Shown piece by piece: positions 52,267-61,944 of a DNA stretch of 64,000 nt; position 1 is the stretch's first letter; each line of letters begins with the position of its first letter. Both the position numbers and the translations under genes were made by a program. Source of the stretch: Synergistaceae bacterium (lineage in GTDB: Bacteria; Synergistota; Synergistia; Synergistales; Aminobacteriaceae); the NCBI GenBank assembly GCA_017470485.1, contig JAFUYQ010000015.1, positions 1 to 64,000 of the forward strand, in the 5' to 3' direction. The notes below the pieces were generated by a model. The model searched no databases. It saw nothing but the letters and a program-made list of their open reading frames with translations, and was not told where the DNA came from.

Positions 52267-53436
52267 CTAGCGTTTGAGATATTTTATCGGGTTCACCGGC
52301 GTACCGTACTGCCTAACTTCAAAATGAAGATGATAGCCCGTAACATTGCCGGTCTTCCCTACACGGGCAATTACAGCTCCGGCCTTAACTATCTGGCCTT
52401 CGCGGACAAGGCTCGCCGACAAATGAGCGTAAAGCGTCGAAAAACCTCTTCCGTGATCCACTACAACAACACGCCCGTAGCCCCTTAACCAGCCGTTATA
52501 GATTACTTCACCGGGCGCGGCGGTTTTAACGGGCGTGCCATTCGGAGCTGCAACATCAATGCCGGAGTGAAGGATTTTCCGCTTGAGAATAGGGTGAATA
52601 CGGTTCCCGAAAGGACTCGATATTACGCCTCGTACCGGCCAGTCGAACTTTGACCCCTGACCTGTCGCAGGAATAAATGACCTCGAACGCTTCCGCTGTA
52701 ATTCCGCTATCATTGCGCCTGCTTCGCGCTGAGCCTCTTCAGCTTCTTTAGCGGCTTTCTCTGCAAGTGCTTTCTGCCTCTGAAGAGAGTTAATGAATTT
52801 ATTTGTTTCCTTTATGCTCTCGTTGTATTTGTCGCGCTGTTCCTGAACCGCCTGAGTCTTGTCCTTCAGTCTGGTCTGGTGGTCGTCCATTGTCCTGCGT
52901 GATAAGTCCATATTCTGAAGTGTTGACTGAAGCTGGGAGAGTATATCCTCATCGCGCTGATTGACGCACTTCAGGAGGTAGGCATTCTCAACCGCCTCGA
53001 AGACCGAACGCGAGGCAAATAACGTTCTCATTCTGCCGGTTTCGCCGTACTTATACATGTCGAGTATACGCTCCCTCATTTTCCCTGAAAGCTCATTAAT
53101 TTTTACCTGTTCCGCTTTCATGTAGCCGTCAAGAACGTCAATATTCTCCTGAATTTTCTGGCTCTGAAGCTCAAGAACCGTGAGTTCCTGCTCTGCAACG
53201 CTTTCATCTTGCTGAAGGGTGTTTACTTTCGTTAATAGGCCCTCGACTCTTGCGCCCATTTTTTTGACCTGATCCCTGTAAGTCTGAACCTGTTTCGCGA
53301 GGTCTGAACGTTTCTTTTCTTCTGCTGCTATCTGAGCGTCAATGCTGGGTTTAGGAGTTTTCGCTGATTTTTTTGCTGCCGAAGGAGCTATGAGAAGTAT
53401 TAACAGGAGAATGAACGCTGAAAATTTCCTTTTCAT
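52267..53436 (-). CDS. EnvC-like M23 peptidase with intact zinc site
   Basis: A 389-residue exported protein: signal peptide (MKRKFSAFILLLILLIAPSA), coiled coil (about residues 30-245) and LytM domain with LHSGIDV (His and Asp) and YHLHFEVR (HxH) intact, so a potentially active endopeptidase. I chose ATG 53436 because it overlaps the ftsX stop (ATGA) and the signal peptide starts there. It lies directly after ftsX, as expected for the FtsEX-regulated hydrolase. Confidence 0.92.
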   Translation of the reverse strand: MKRKFSAFILLLILLIAPSAAKKSAKTPKPSIDAQIAAEEKKRSDLAKQVQTYRDQVKKMGARVEGLLTKVNTLQQDESVAEQELTVLELQSQKIQENIDVLDGYMKAEQVKINELSGKMRERILDMYKYGETGRMRTLFASRSVFEAVENAYLLKCVNQRDEDILSQLQSTLQNMDLSRRTMDDHQTRLKDKTQAVQEQRDKYNESIKETNKFINSLQRQKALAEKAAKEAEEAQREAGAMIAELQRKRSRSFIPATGQGSKFDWPVRGVISSPFGNRIHPILKRKILHSGIDVAAPNGTPVKTAAPGEVIYNGWLRGYGRVVVVDHGRGFSTLYAHLSASLVREGQIVKAGAVIARVGKTGNVTGYHLHFEVRQYGTPVNPIKYLKR

Positions 53437-54329
53437 TCCGGCCTCGTTATCGAGTTTATGAAGCGCGCAACTACAAGATAGCTGCATACCCAGCCTAATG
53501 TCGCCCCGAACCCTGCAAGTAATCCGCAGAACCTCCAGATTAAAGCATGGTCGGTCAGAATAATATTCGTCAGAAGCGGCAAATTCTCGCGTATCAGCTC
53601 AATGCCGGGAAAATACGCTGTGATTATTCCTGCACCGGCGATTACTGCCCCCAAGAACGCAAGCAGTGTTCCCTCAAGAACGAACGGTGTCGCTATGTAA
53701 GCTCTTGTTGCGCCGACAAGGTACATGATACCGATTTCCTCGCGTCTTGAGTAAAGCGAGATGTGAATCGTGTTGTAGATGACCAGCGCGGTGATTATGA
53801 CCGCAAGGAGGAACATTACGAGCGCAACACGCGATGATATTCGTGAGAGCGCGGATATTCTTTTAACAACTAGGCCGGCGTAGACAACATCATCAACTTC
53901 GGGCATGGCCTTTAACGTTTCGACTAAAGGCTCAACGTCCTGCGCACTGTTCACATGAATCTCAAAGTTCCAAGGGATTGGGTTATCGCCGAGCATTTCA
54001 AGAGCGCGGGACTGCGAACCCATTTTATGCTGGAGCTTTGCGAGCGAATCTGATGGCGAGAAAGTCTTTATGCTGTAGACGTATTCGAGGCTCTGAATCC
54101 TTCTTGCTATGGCCTCAACGTCAATAGTGTTGTCCTTCACAAGGTAAGCCTGAACAGCAAGTTCGCTTTCAAGTTTTGAGAGAAGGTTCTCCATATTGAG
54201 GGCAAGAAGCGTAGTTATTCCTAGAATCCAGAGCATTACCCCTGCGGTTATGAGCGTGAGAAGTCCCAGAACCCAATGATGAAAAATAAGCCTCCAAGTG
54301 TCCCTGATTATGTATCGAAGTGTCGTCAT
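53433..54329 (-). CDS. ftsX: Cell division protein FtsX
   Basis: A 298-residue permease subunit with four membrane helices: TM1 (VLGLLTLITAGVMLWILGIT), an extracellular domain (about residues 45-170), then three helices (ALVMFLLAVIITALVIYNTI and following) with the FtsX motif RREEIGIMYLVGATR. With FtsE it passes ATP hydrolysis to EnvC-type activators across the membrane. Confidence 0.95.
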   Translation of the reverse strand: MTTLRYIIRDTWRLIFHHWVLGLLTLITAGVMLWILGITTLLALNMENLLSKLESELAVQAYLVKDNTIDVEAIARRIQSLEYVYSIKTFSPSDSLAKLQHKMGSQSRALEMLGDNPIPWNFEIHVNSAQDVEPLVETLKAMPEVDDVVYAGLVVKRISALSRISSRVALVMFLLAVIITALVIYNTIHISLYSRREEIGIMYLVGATRAYIATPFVLEGTLLAFLGAVIAGAGIITAYFPGIELIRENLPLLTNIILTDHALIWRFCGLLAGFGATLGWVCSYLVVARFINSITRPE

Positions 54330-55009
54330 GATGAATATGTGCCTCCTTTCTCATCGCGGATTAATCTTCCGCCGTCAAGCTCAATAACCCGTTGTCTTGA
54401 GGCATTAACGATACCCTGATTATGAGTCGACATAACGACAGTTACACCGGCAGCGTTAATCGCAAAGAGAATTTTCATTACTTCGGCAGCCGTATGGAAG
54501 TCCAGATTTCCCGTAGGCTCATCGGCAATGAAAAGCGACGGTGAATTTGCCAATGCACGGGCAATAGCGACTCTCTGCTGTTCGCCGCCTGAAAGCTGTG
54601 CCGGCCTCATCGAACGTCTCCGCCATAATCCTACCTGATTGATTACGTCCTTAGTTCTTTCGGAGACAAGACGCTTCGGGACTGACATGGCCTCCATTAC
54701 GAAGGCGATATTCTCATAGACTGTCAGAGTTGGAATCAGCTTGAAGTCCTGAGCCACGAGGCCGACATCACGGCGGTAATACGGTATATCAGCTTTCCTC
54801 ATTCGTCTGAGGTCATAGCCTCCTACCGCGACTACTCCGCGCGAGGGCAATATTTCTCTGGTGATGAGACGGAGGAGCGTTGATTTTCCCGAACCTGTCT
54901 GGCCGATGATGTAGACAAATTCGCCCTGATCAATGTTCAAGGTTATGTCTACTAATGCGGCTATATCAGGCTCAAATATTTTGCTTACTCCTGAAAAATT
55001 TATGTTCAT
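54326..55009 (-). CDS. ftsE: Cell division ATP-binding protein FtsE
   Basis: A 227-residue ABC ATPase: Walker [13 protein letters not shown], signature [15 protein letters not shown], Walker [14 protein letters not shown]-loop STHNQ. It overlaps ftsX by 4 nt. Confidence 0.96.
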   Translation of the reverse strand: MNINFSGVSKIFEPDIAALVDITLNIDQGEFVYIIGQTGSGKSTLLRLITREILPSRGVVAVGGYDLRRMRKADIPYYRRDVGLVAQDFKLIPTLTVYENIAFVMEAMSVPKRLVSERTKDVINQVGLWRRRSMRPAQLSGGEQQRVAIARALANSPSLFIADEPTGNLDFHTAAEVMKILFAINAAGVTVVMSTHNQGIVNASRQRVIELDGGRLIRDEKGGTYSS

Positions 55010-55018
55010 GACTGTAAG

Positions 55019-55921
55019 TTAGTCATCTCCTTTGTACTTTGAACGTTCTATCATGGCCTGCTGTGTTTCGTATTCGCCCCATGAAGAAAGAATAATATCA
55101 TTGATAGATAATTTTTTCCGTTCTCTGAGTTCATTCCATAATTCATGGTTATAGTACGCCCACAGGAAAAACATAGTATCCCTCTGCCTCCCGAAACGCG
55201 CCAATATAAGCCAGCCTGATGCAGGATTATAAACGACAATAGGCGAAGCGTTCTGTGCAATCATTCGTTTAAGCTCATGAACTGAAAATGATAATGCCTC
55301 AAGTTCCGAAAGAATATCATTGTCGGGCATTTCAAGAATCGAGAACCATAGATGAACTTTATTCTTAGGGTCGGAAAAAACTTCAGGGCCTGCCTTTAAC
55401 CATGCTTTGAGGCGCGTAACTGTCTCAAGTTCGCTCCTGTTCATTGCGAATCTTAAAGCCCAGTATGCTTTTCTGAGGGTAGTATCTTTCTTGAGCGTCT
55501 CGGAAAAAATCTTCTCGTCAAGATATTCAGCACCTTCGGACGAAAATACAGGGTAATTCCTCATGAATGTTCTAAGCATTAAGACCGCGCCAGTATGATT
55601 TCCGGGAGGTTCGGACATTGCGAATAATTCACGGCGGAGAGTATTAACAGCTCCGGCAGTCAGTATTGTAGGTTCACTGCCTTCGTTCAAAAGTGAAAGG
55701 CTCTGGCTGTCGTAAAGAAATACATTCTGAGGCGGCGACGACGGGCTTCCTCCTGCGTAAATCCATTCGCTTCCGTGCCTGCCGAGCAGATATTTATTGT
55801 GAGGAAGAAGAAGTACCACTGAGGAATCATTAGGAGGTGAGATTCCTTCGGGTATATTTTCCGGAGGTAATTCAGCCAGTGTTCCGTTGGACATTAGTTC
55901 TAACAGCAATTTTTTGTTCAC
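55019..55921 (-). CDS. Hypothetical protein upstream of ftsE, 300 residues
   Basis: An unrecognised cytoplasmic protein with no signal peptide. The first 100 residues are beta-like and Pro/Ser-rich (LLPHNKYLLGRHGSEWIYAG), the rest helical (LRRELFAMSEPPGNHTGAVL, FAMNRSELETVTRLKAW). It overlaps ppx by 4 nt and lies 9 nt before ftsE, so it is coupled to both. No function is assigned. Confidence 0.8.
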   Translation of the reverse strand: MNKKLLLELMSNGTLAELPPENIPEGISPPNDSSVVLLLPHNKYLLGRHGSEWIYAGGSPSSPPQNVFLYDSQSLSLLNEGSEPTILTAGAVNTLRRELFAMSEPPGNHTGAVLMLRTFMRNYPVFSSEGAEYLDEKIFSETLKKDTTLRKAYWALRFAMNRSELETVTRLKAWLKAGPEVFSDPKNKVHLWFSILEMPDNDILSELEALSFSVHELKRMIAQNASPIVVYNPASGWLILARFGRQRDTMFFLWAYYNHELWNELRERKKLSINDIILSSWGEYETQQAMIERSKYKGDD

Positions 55922-56865
55922 CTCTCTGAATTTTGGACGTTATTAATACATAATATATCACACAGCAGAAGACCGTGCCTCAATCCGTTAATGCTCACCG
56001 TGCATGACTGGGCGTTAAGAGTTCTCAATGCGGCCAGAACTATACAGGCACTTCCCAAAATTACATCAGCCCTCGATTTCGGAAGACCTATAATGTTTTC
56101 GCGCTCGCTCAGCGTCAATGATGAGTAAAGTCTAATCTGCCTCATAGTATCCTTCTGAGTCAAAATGCTTCCGTGAAGCCTCGAAGGTATGAAGTTATCG
56201 CAGGCATTCTTAACGCCGGACATTGCCGCTACCCCTCCGCCGACTGCTATGACCTTGAAATTATTACTTCTGAAACTCTCTATACTGTTCTCGGCGAAAA
56301 GACCCTCTACAAATTTCACGGCCTCTCCGCAGACTGACTGCTTAACGGGCGAATCATCTGAACCAGAAAAAAAACGCTCCGATAAATTCACTGCACCAAT
56401 CGGAACGCTGACTAACTTCCTTACCTTACCGCCCGAACCGGCTACAAATTCAGTGCTTCCTCCGCCGGTGTCGAACATTACCGCATCACCTTCAATATTG
56501 AAACCGTCAACCGCTCCGAGCCATGAATACTGCGCTTCCTCCTCGCCGGTCAATACGTGAACGTCAAGGCCGGTTTTCTTTTTGACCATCTCAGTGAATG
56601 ACGATGAATTTTCCGCTGTCCTCAGTGCCATTGTTCCGGCTATGAAGATTTCAGCTCTTAAACGCCGCGCCTTAGATACCATTTTCGCAACGGTAAGGCA
56701 TGACCGCTTCATGCTTTCTTCGCTGAGGAGGCCGGTTAATGACATTCCCCGTCCGAGTTTTACTACTTCAGTTTCATCGCTTATGACTCTGACTCTTGAG
56801 AGGGTAACATCAGCAATTCTCATTTTTATCGAGTTGCTTCCAACGTCAATTACTGCCCTAATCAT
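55918..56865 (-). CDS. Ppx/GppA-family phosphatase
   Basis: A 315-residue exopolyphosphatase/pppGpp phosphatase-family protein. ASKHA motifs: AVIDVGSNSIKMRIADV, AGTMALRTAENS, TGEEEAQYSWLGA and VMFDTGGGSTEFV. It is short, matching the N-terminal two-domain form without the HD part. It overlaps neighbours on both sides. Confidence 0.93.
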   Translation of the reverse strand: MIRAVIDVGSNSIKMRIADVTLSRVRVISDETEVVKLGRGMSLTGLLSEESMKRSCLTVAKMVSKARRLRAEIFIAGTMALRTAENSSSFTEMVKKKTGLDVHVLTGEEEAQYSWLGAVDGFNIEGDAVMFDTGGGSTEFVAGSGGKVRKLVSVPIGAVNLSERFFSGSDDSPVKQSVCGEAVKFVEGLFAENSIESFRSNNFKVIAVGGGVAAMSGVKNACDNFIPSRLHGSILTQKDTMRQIRLYSSLTLSERENIIGLPKSRADVILGSACIVLAALRTLNAQSCTVSINGLRHGLLLCDILCINNVQNSER

Positions 56866-57979
56866 TGCCGCGCCTCATAGACTCCGCCATGACGAATGCG
56901 AATGCCGTTGCCGGTATCGTAAAGAGAAGTCCTAATGTCCCGGCAAGACTCTGAACTATCTCCTGCGCTATGTATGGATCATTAAGAAGTCCTGAAAGTT
57001 CCACCCCTGCGCTGCAAATCAGTACGGCCATCGGCAAGCTGCTTCCCATGTACGCAAGTATCAATGTGTTAATCATGCTCCCTAAAACTTCAGTGCCGAC
57101 GTTCAGACCGGCAAGCAGTAACCTGTCTAACGGTATGTTCTCGTCATAGTCAACGAACTCGGACATTGACGCTGTTACCGAGACACCGACATCGAGCACC
57201 GCGCCTATTGAGCCGATTAAAACGCTCGCAAGAAGAAGCCCTCTCATGTTCATAAACGGCAGTGTTGACGCGAGCAGCGCGGAACCTTCACCGGCAAGCC
57301 CTGACAATTCCCAGAGGTAGACCATTAATGCACCGCAGAGGAATCCGCTCATTACACCGCCGAGACTCCCTGTTAATGCGACTATCCTGTACCTTGCATG
57401 ACGGACAACGCACAAAACTGTTACGGTCGAAATGATGAAGACTGAAGCAACTGAAAGCCATACCGAGTCCCAGCCGCGAACTGCCAGCGGTATCATCGTA
57501 AACGCTAAAACCCCGATTGACGCTCCCAGCCCCAAAAGAGCAAGGAAGCCCCGCCACCCTGTAAGAGCCGTTAAGACCGCGCAGACCAGCATTACCACTC
57601 CGGCTACTGAAGGTACTCTGAAAGCGTCAGCGATTGAATATTGAATAGTTCCGTCCTCGAATATATCCCAGACTAAAAGATACCTTCTTCCTGCCTGAGC
57701 GTCTAATCCGCTTCCTGCCAGCCTCACAGTTTTGACATTGAGCTGTTTTTCAGCGTCATTCCCTGAGAGAACCTGAAGGACTGTATCACGTTCTAACATT
57801 GCATAACTGTCCTCGTTCTCGGAATGAACAGGACGTTCCGGCCCGGCCTCAACAACTCTGACGATTAATGATTCACCGCTGTTCCATCTGCTTACGGCCA
57901 CGCGGTCAACAAGATAGTAGAAAGCCTGCGAGATTAACAGCGCAATAATTATCCTGAAAAATAAACTCCTTCTCCTCAT
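56858..57979 (-). CDS. YibE/F-family membrane protein
   Basis: A 373-residue membrane protein of the YibE/F-like family with an N-terminal helix, an extracytoplasmic beta domain (about residues 35-125) and seven or eight further helices (GWRGFLALLGLGASIGVLAF, IGSIGAVLDVGVSVTASMSE, LLAGLNVGTEVLGSMINTLI). The motif GSIGAVLDVGVSVTASM is the family hallmark. Function is unknown. Confidence 0.9.
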   Translation of the reverse strand: MRRRSLFFRIIIALLISQAFYYLVDRVAVSRWNSGESLIVRVVEAGPERPVHSENEDSYAMLERDTVLQVLSGNDAEKQLNVKTVRLAGSGLDAQAGRRYLLVWDIFEDGTIQYSIADAFRVPSVAGVVMLVCAVLTALTGWRGFLALLGLGASIGVLAFTMIPLAVRGWDSVWLSVASVFIISTVTVLCVVRHARYRIVALTGSLGGVMSGFLCGALMVYLWELSGLAGEGSALLASTLPFMNMRGLLLASVLIGSIGAVLDVGVSVTASMSEFVDYDENIPLDRLLLAGLNVGTEVLGSMINTLILAYMGSSLPMAVLICSAGVELSGLLNDPYIAQEIVQSLAGTLGLLFTIPATAFAFVMAESMRRGND

Positions 57980-58887
57980 AGTTTAAGCCCCCGTGATTCA
58001 ATAAACTCCCTCATGTCATCAGGAAGAGGCGCAGTAAAATTCTTTCCGGCAATCTCTGACAATGACTCGTGAACTTCATCGGGAAATCCAAGCTCGTAAG
58101 CGTGAAGCATAGGACGGTGAATATTCTTCAATATTCTGTTGACGCTGAAACTTCCGTATTTCCTGTCGCCGATAATCGGGTGTCCTATATGTGCTGTATG
58201 AACTCTTGCCTGATGAGTGCGTCCTGTCAGAAGTTCAATCCTTGCCAGCGAAAACTCGCCGTCAGTGTCAAGACATTGGCATTTTGTTACCGCCCTTGCA
58301 CCGTCATTGCTGACCTTCACCGTGTTATTCTCAGCGTCCTTCAGCAACGGCGCGTCAATCGTAACTTCATCGGGCATTCTTCCGGCGACTACAGCAAGAT
58401 AGATTTTCCGAACCCTTCTGGCCTTGAATAACTCTTCCAGTGCGCGAAGCGAGTCCCCGTGAAGCGCAACTGCCAAAACTCCTGTAGTATTCCTGTCGAG
58501 GCGGTGAACTGCTGCCGGTGTCTTAGTCCCAAGAACTCCCCATACTCTTGAGATTATACTGTCCCCGTCAGGCTCGTCAGGCTGAACTAAAATCCCTGAA
58601 GGCTTGTTGAGTATGAGGACGTTTGAGCCGTTGAAGATGACTTTAATTTTCCCCCAGCCTGTATTTTTAGGAGGAACTGACTCGCCCTTTTGCCACTTCA
58701 CTGTTAGTTCATCGCCTGCCAATAAATGAACGCTCCCGTCGCGGACTCTGACACCGTTTATTCTCACCTCTCCTTTTCGGATTGACTTCATTATTTCGCC
58801 GAGCGTTACGGCCTTGCAGGTGCTTCTGAGTGTTCGGTCTAATCTCCGCCCATCATCGTCCTGCGAAATTCTCAGGGTGTAGCTCAT
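57976..58887 (-). CDS. RluA-family pseudouridine synthase
   Basis: A 303-residue RNA-modifying enzyme. An S4 domain (RTLRSTCKAVTLGEIMKSIR) is followed by the catalytic domain: LNKPSGILVQP, AVHRLDRNTTGVLAVAL (catalytic Asp in HRLDR) and LLTGRTHQARVHTAHIGHPI. It resembles RluC, which modifies 23S rRNA. Overlaps with both neighbours are 4 nt. Confidence 0.94.
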   Translation of the reverse strand: MSYTLRISQDDDGRRLDRTLRSTCKAVTLGEIMKSIRKGEVRINGVRVRDGSVHLLAGDELTVKWQKGESVPPKNTGWGKIKVIFNGSNVLILNKPSGILVQPDEPDGDSIISRVWGVLGTKTPAAVHRLDRNTTGVLAVALHGDSLRALEELFKARRVRKIYLAVVAGRMPDEVTIDAPLLKDAENNTVKVSNDGARAVTKCQCLDTDGEFSLARIELLTGRTHQARVHTAHIGHPIIGDRKYGSFSVNRILKNIHRPMLHAYELGFPDEVHESLSEIAGKNFTAPLPDDMREFIESRGLKL

Positions 58888-59927
58888 GCCGGATTGATTC
58901 CTCTCCAGAGCCTTCTGTCAATCGCCGGAAGGTAATCCGTTACATCTGTATCACTGTTGAGAGCGTCCATTTGAGATTTCCAGTAATTGAGGCTGAAATC
59001 AACGTTATCGGCCGCGCTCACTATGAACGCTTCGGGGGTTATGGGCAGAACCGGCGAACCGTATTCGCGTTTTCCGTGATGGCTGACGATGATGTGGCCT
59101 AATGCTTTAGCGATGTCCTCATCGAGTCCCTCAATCTCGGCGAACCTCCTGAACATTCCGTAGCCTAACGCTATATGTTCGATTGCGCTCCCTGAGATTG
59201 TTACCTGAGGCGCAGGATTGACGGAGTATGCTTCGAGTTTCCCGATGTCATGAAGAAGCGAACCGGCGATAATGAGGTCAATATTCACAGGTATCGTGAA
59301 GGTTTCGTAATGTTCGGCCATGTCCCTTGCGCCTATGGCTACCGAGACAGAATGCTCAAGAAGTCCGCCGGTGTAAGCATGATGAAGCGTTACGGCGGCA
59401 GGCCAGATTTTGAATTTCTCCCATAGTCCGTGCTTGAAGAAAACCGCCTCTACAAAATTCCGTAAAGGCTCGTGAGAAATTTCAGCGATTAGGTGCATGA
59501 AAAGTTCTTCGAGAATTTCAGCCTTAACCGGCGAGTGCCTTGTGAACATTTTGGGGGGGTAATCATTCTGGTCAAGGTAGGAAATTTCGGTGAAGTTGTA
59601 TTGAACCTGCTCTCTGAACTCCGCGATATTGCCGTGAATTTTTACTGATGCTCCCTCGAATTTTAATCCGCAGTTGTCGGGGTCGATCGGAAAGTCATCG
59701 CCCCCCTGAGTATTCCGCCAGCCTGAAGCCTGCCAGACTTTGCCGTCAATATCTCCCGAAGAATCGCTGACAGTAATTTCCCAGAAGGGATTATCATTGC
59801 GGTCTTTCCGCCTTATGAATTTGGAGACAAGCCCCATAGTTTCAAATTCTGAATTTTTGGGGAGCTGCTTAATCTCCCTGATGTTAAGAAAATTTTTCAT
59901 GGTAAGAAGTGAAAATTTGCCTTTCAT
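58884..59927 (-). CDS. YhaM-like OB-fold/HD-domain 3'-5' exoribonuclease
   Basis: A 347-residue protein with an N-terminal OB-fold (about residues 20-110, GLVSKFIRRKDRNDNPFWEI) and an HD domain (ALHHAYTGGLLEHSVSVAI-like, GSLLHDIGKLEAYSV, HIIVSHHGKREYGSPV). This matches YhaM/CBF1-type 3'-5' exonucleases. ATG 59927 is the longest start; ATG 59900 is a possible alternative, because no good ribosome site precedes the first. TATAAT lies about 15 nt upstream. A C7 tract is in the coding strand near 59550. Confidence 0.88.
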   Translation of the reverse strand: MKGKFSLLTMKNFLNIREIKQLPKNSEFETMGLVSKFIRRKDRNDNPFWEITVSDSSGDIDGKVWQASGWRNTQGGDDFPIDPDNCGLKFEGASVKIHGNIAEFREQVQYNFTEISYLDQNDYPPKMFTRHSPVKAEILEELFMHLIAEISHEPLRNFVEAVFFKHGLWEKFKIWPAAVTLHHAYTGGLLEHSVSVAIGARDMAEHYETFTIPVNIDLIIAGSLLHDIGKLEAYSVNPAPQVTISGSAIEHIALGYGMFRRFAEIEGLDEDIAKALGHIIVSHHGKREYGSPVLPITPEAFIVSAADNVDFSLNYWKSQMDALNSDTDVTDYLPAIDRRLWRGINPA

Positions 59928-59968
59928 GTTTGAATTTATATTATTATATCAGCGTGATTAACTGAAGG

Positions 59969-61354
59969 GTGAACTACCACCACTTATAGAAGTGTAGGTT
60001 TCCTACTTCGATGAGGACTGCGTTTCAGCCAATTTTTCTGACTGAAGTCGTCTTACACCCTCTCCATAGGCGTTACTTCCCGTAGTCCCTACGGTACTTG
60101 CGGCTAATCTTTTACCTTCCTCTCGAAGGTTTATAGCCGCATTTATACCTCGGTCATGTTCTGCTCCACATTTGGGGCATTCCCATTCCCTTATGCTCAA
60201 GTCTTTTACTGCCGAATTTTTATATCCGCATACATTACATATTTGACTTGAAGGATACCATTTATCTATCTCTATCAGTTTCTTACCGCGAAAATATAAT
60301 TTGTATCTCAGCATTTCTCGCAGCTTCCCAAAACTGTTATCCGATACTGATTTACCCAACCTCAACTGTCGGCTCACCGTACGCAGATTTAGTGTCTCAA
60401 TGCACACTACATCATAATTCTCTGCCAAGTTATATGACTTCTTATGCAGATAATCTGTGCGCTGATTAGTTATCCTCTCATACTCTAGACATACTCTTAG
60501 ACGCATTCGTTCCCGATTTTTACTTCCTTGCTTGCGTCTTGAATACCACCTGCATAATCTGGCCAGTTTCTTTTCATGTCTGCGAAAAAATCTTGGATAA
60601 TCTGCTCGTTCTCCTCCTGAAGTTACGTACAAATCGTGCATTGAGAAATCCAAACCGATAAATTTTTGCAGGCTTACTTCGGGTACTTGGCTTTCGTACT
60701 CCACCAGTATGCTTACAAAATATTTATTCGCTGGTGTCTGTTCTACTGTTACACTCTTTATTACTCCCATCATTGGACGATGTTGCACTATTTTTACATA
60801 TCCTACTTTTGGCAGCTTGATTCTACCTCCTTCTATTCTTATGCTGCCGTGCTGATTATTTGTCGTGTATCTCTTTCGGCTTTTCTTCTTGCTTTTGTAT
60901 TTTGGAAATCCAGCTTTTTTATTACTGAAAAAGTTTTTATACGCTGTCTGCAAATTTAATTGCGCGTTAGCTAGAGCTAGGCTGTCTACCTCCTTAAGCC
61001 ATTCATACTGGCTTTTATATCTAGCTGGTGTTACTGACAATATTTTTCCTGTCTGCTGATAATGCTTGATTTTATCTGACAGCATCAAATTATAGACAAA
61101 ACGAACGCAACCAAATGTCTTGGCAAACATTATTCTTTGTTCCTTATTCGGATATATCCTGAACTTGTATGCCCTGTTCATTTGCTCTGCCCTTGTCTTT
61201 CTATGTATTTCATTAAGAATATTGAATGATTTATTGGTGTCTATGTTTACGTTATTACATTCCGATAGAATATTTATTGCAGAATTATAACATAATATAA
61301 AATTAGGTAAGTGCAATTCATCTCACCGCCTAGAGAGGCAGGAGACTTCTTGCG
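59969..61354 (-). mobile_element. IS200/IS605-group element carrying tnpB only
   Basis: Left end at about 61354 with CGCAAGAAGTCTCC and hairpin GCCTCTCTAGGC; right end at about 59969 with hairpin and GTAGTTCAC. There is no tnpA, as in IS1341-like members. The last part of tnpB and the right end would encode the omega RNA: CCGTAGGGACTACGG, then GTAACGCC, then a TTCAG/CTGAA stem. The guide would be read from DNA beyond the right end (from 59968 downward). The element lies in the gap between yhaM and dcd. Confidence 0.88.
60003..61181 (-). CDS. tnpB: TnpB RNA-guided endonuclease of IS605-group element
   Basis: A 392-residue TnpB. The N-terminal helix-turn-helix part begins MNRAYKFRIYPNKEQRIMFA. 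RuvC-like residues are all present: D178 in GLDFSMHD, E262 in VCIETLN and D343 in EHDRGINAA. The zinc ribbon has C315, C318, C335 and C338. So the nuclease looks intact. ATG 61181 was chosen because the family always starts with this MxRAYKxRIYP phrase; in-frame codons upstream lie in the element end. TnpB cuts DNA at the guide match and helps the element persist. Confidence 0.93.
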   Translation of the reverse strand: MNRAYKFRIYPNKEQRIMFAKTFGCVRFVYNLMLSDKIKHYQQTGKILSVTPARYKSQYEWLKEVDSLALANAQLNLQTAYKNFFSNKKAGFPKYKSKKKSRKRYTTNNQHGSIRIEGGRIKLPKVGYVKIVQHRPMMGVIKSVTVEQTPANKYFVSILVEYESQVPEVSLQKFIGLDFSMHDLYVTSGGERADYPRFFRRHEKKLARLCRWYSRRKQGSKNRERMRLRVCLEYERITNQRTDYLHKKSYNLAENYDVVCIETLNLRTVSRQLRLGKSVSDNSFGKLREMLRYKLYFRGKKLIEIDKWYPSSQICNVCGYKNSAVKDLSIREWECPKCGAEHDRGINAAINLREEGKRLAASTVGTTGSNAYGEGVRRLQSEKLAETQSSSK

Positions 61355-61384
61355 CAGTTACGTTACAAGGGAGGAAAATTAAGA

Positions 61385-61906
61385 ATGATACTTTCGGGAT
61401 TAGGTATTAAAGAACACATAGGCCGTGAAATTATTATCGAGCCGTTTGACGAGTCGCGCCTCAATCCTAACAGCTATAACCTTTCGCTTCATAATGAACT
61501 TCTCGTCTACACCCGTGAAACTCTCGACATGAAGCATAACAACCCTTCGGAAAAACTCCTCATACCCCCTCAGGGCTTAATACTCACTCCCGGAAAATTA
61601 TATCTGGGACGCACAAGCGAATACACAAAAACTGAGGGCTATATTCCGATGTTAGAGGGCAGAAGTTCAGTGGGAAGGTTAGGGATTTGCATTCATGTTA
61701 CGGCAGGATTCGGCGATGTGGGCTTCGCAGGGTACTGGACGCTTGAACTGTTCTGCGTTCAGCCGGTGAGAATTTACGCGGGCGTTCAGATTGCACAGAT
61801 ATACTATCACACGATAAGCGAGCCTTACGAGCGTTACACGTCGGGGAAATACCAGAACAATAAAGGCATTCAGGCAAGCATGTTGTTCAAAGAGTTTGCG
61901 CTATAA
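61385..61906 (+). CDS. dcd: dCTP deaminase
   Basis: A 173-residue enzyme of the Dcd/dUTPase superfamily. LNPNSYNLSLHNELLVY, MLEGRSSVGRLGI and VTAGFGDVGFAGYWTLEL hold the phosphate-binding Ser/Arg and the catalytic Glu. It deaminates dCTP to dUTP for thymidylate synthesis. AGGGAGG precedes the ATG, which lies just 31 nt past the tnpB element. Confidence 0.93.
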   Translation: MILSGLGIKEHIGREIIIEPFDESRLNPNSYNLSLHNELLVYTRETLDMKHNNPSEKLLIPPQGLILTPGKLYLGRTSEYTKTEGYIPMLEGRSSVGRLGICIHVTAGFGDVGFAGYWTLELFCVQPVRIYAGVQIAQIYYHTISEPYERYTSGKYQNNKGIQASMLFKEFAL

Positions 61907-61944
61907 TTATCACTCGTTTCAGAATGACAGGAGAGAATTTAACC

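Noticed and set aside
59540-59560. C7 tract in the yhaM-like gene as a phase-variable switch
   Set aside because: Seven bases is within what chance and a Pro-Pro-Lys coding stretch produce, and the frame is intact; noted only in the gene entry.
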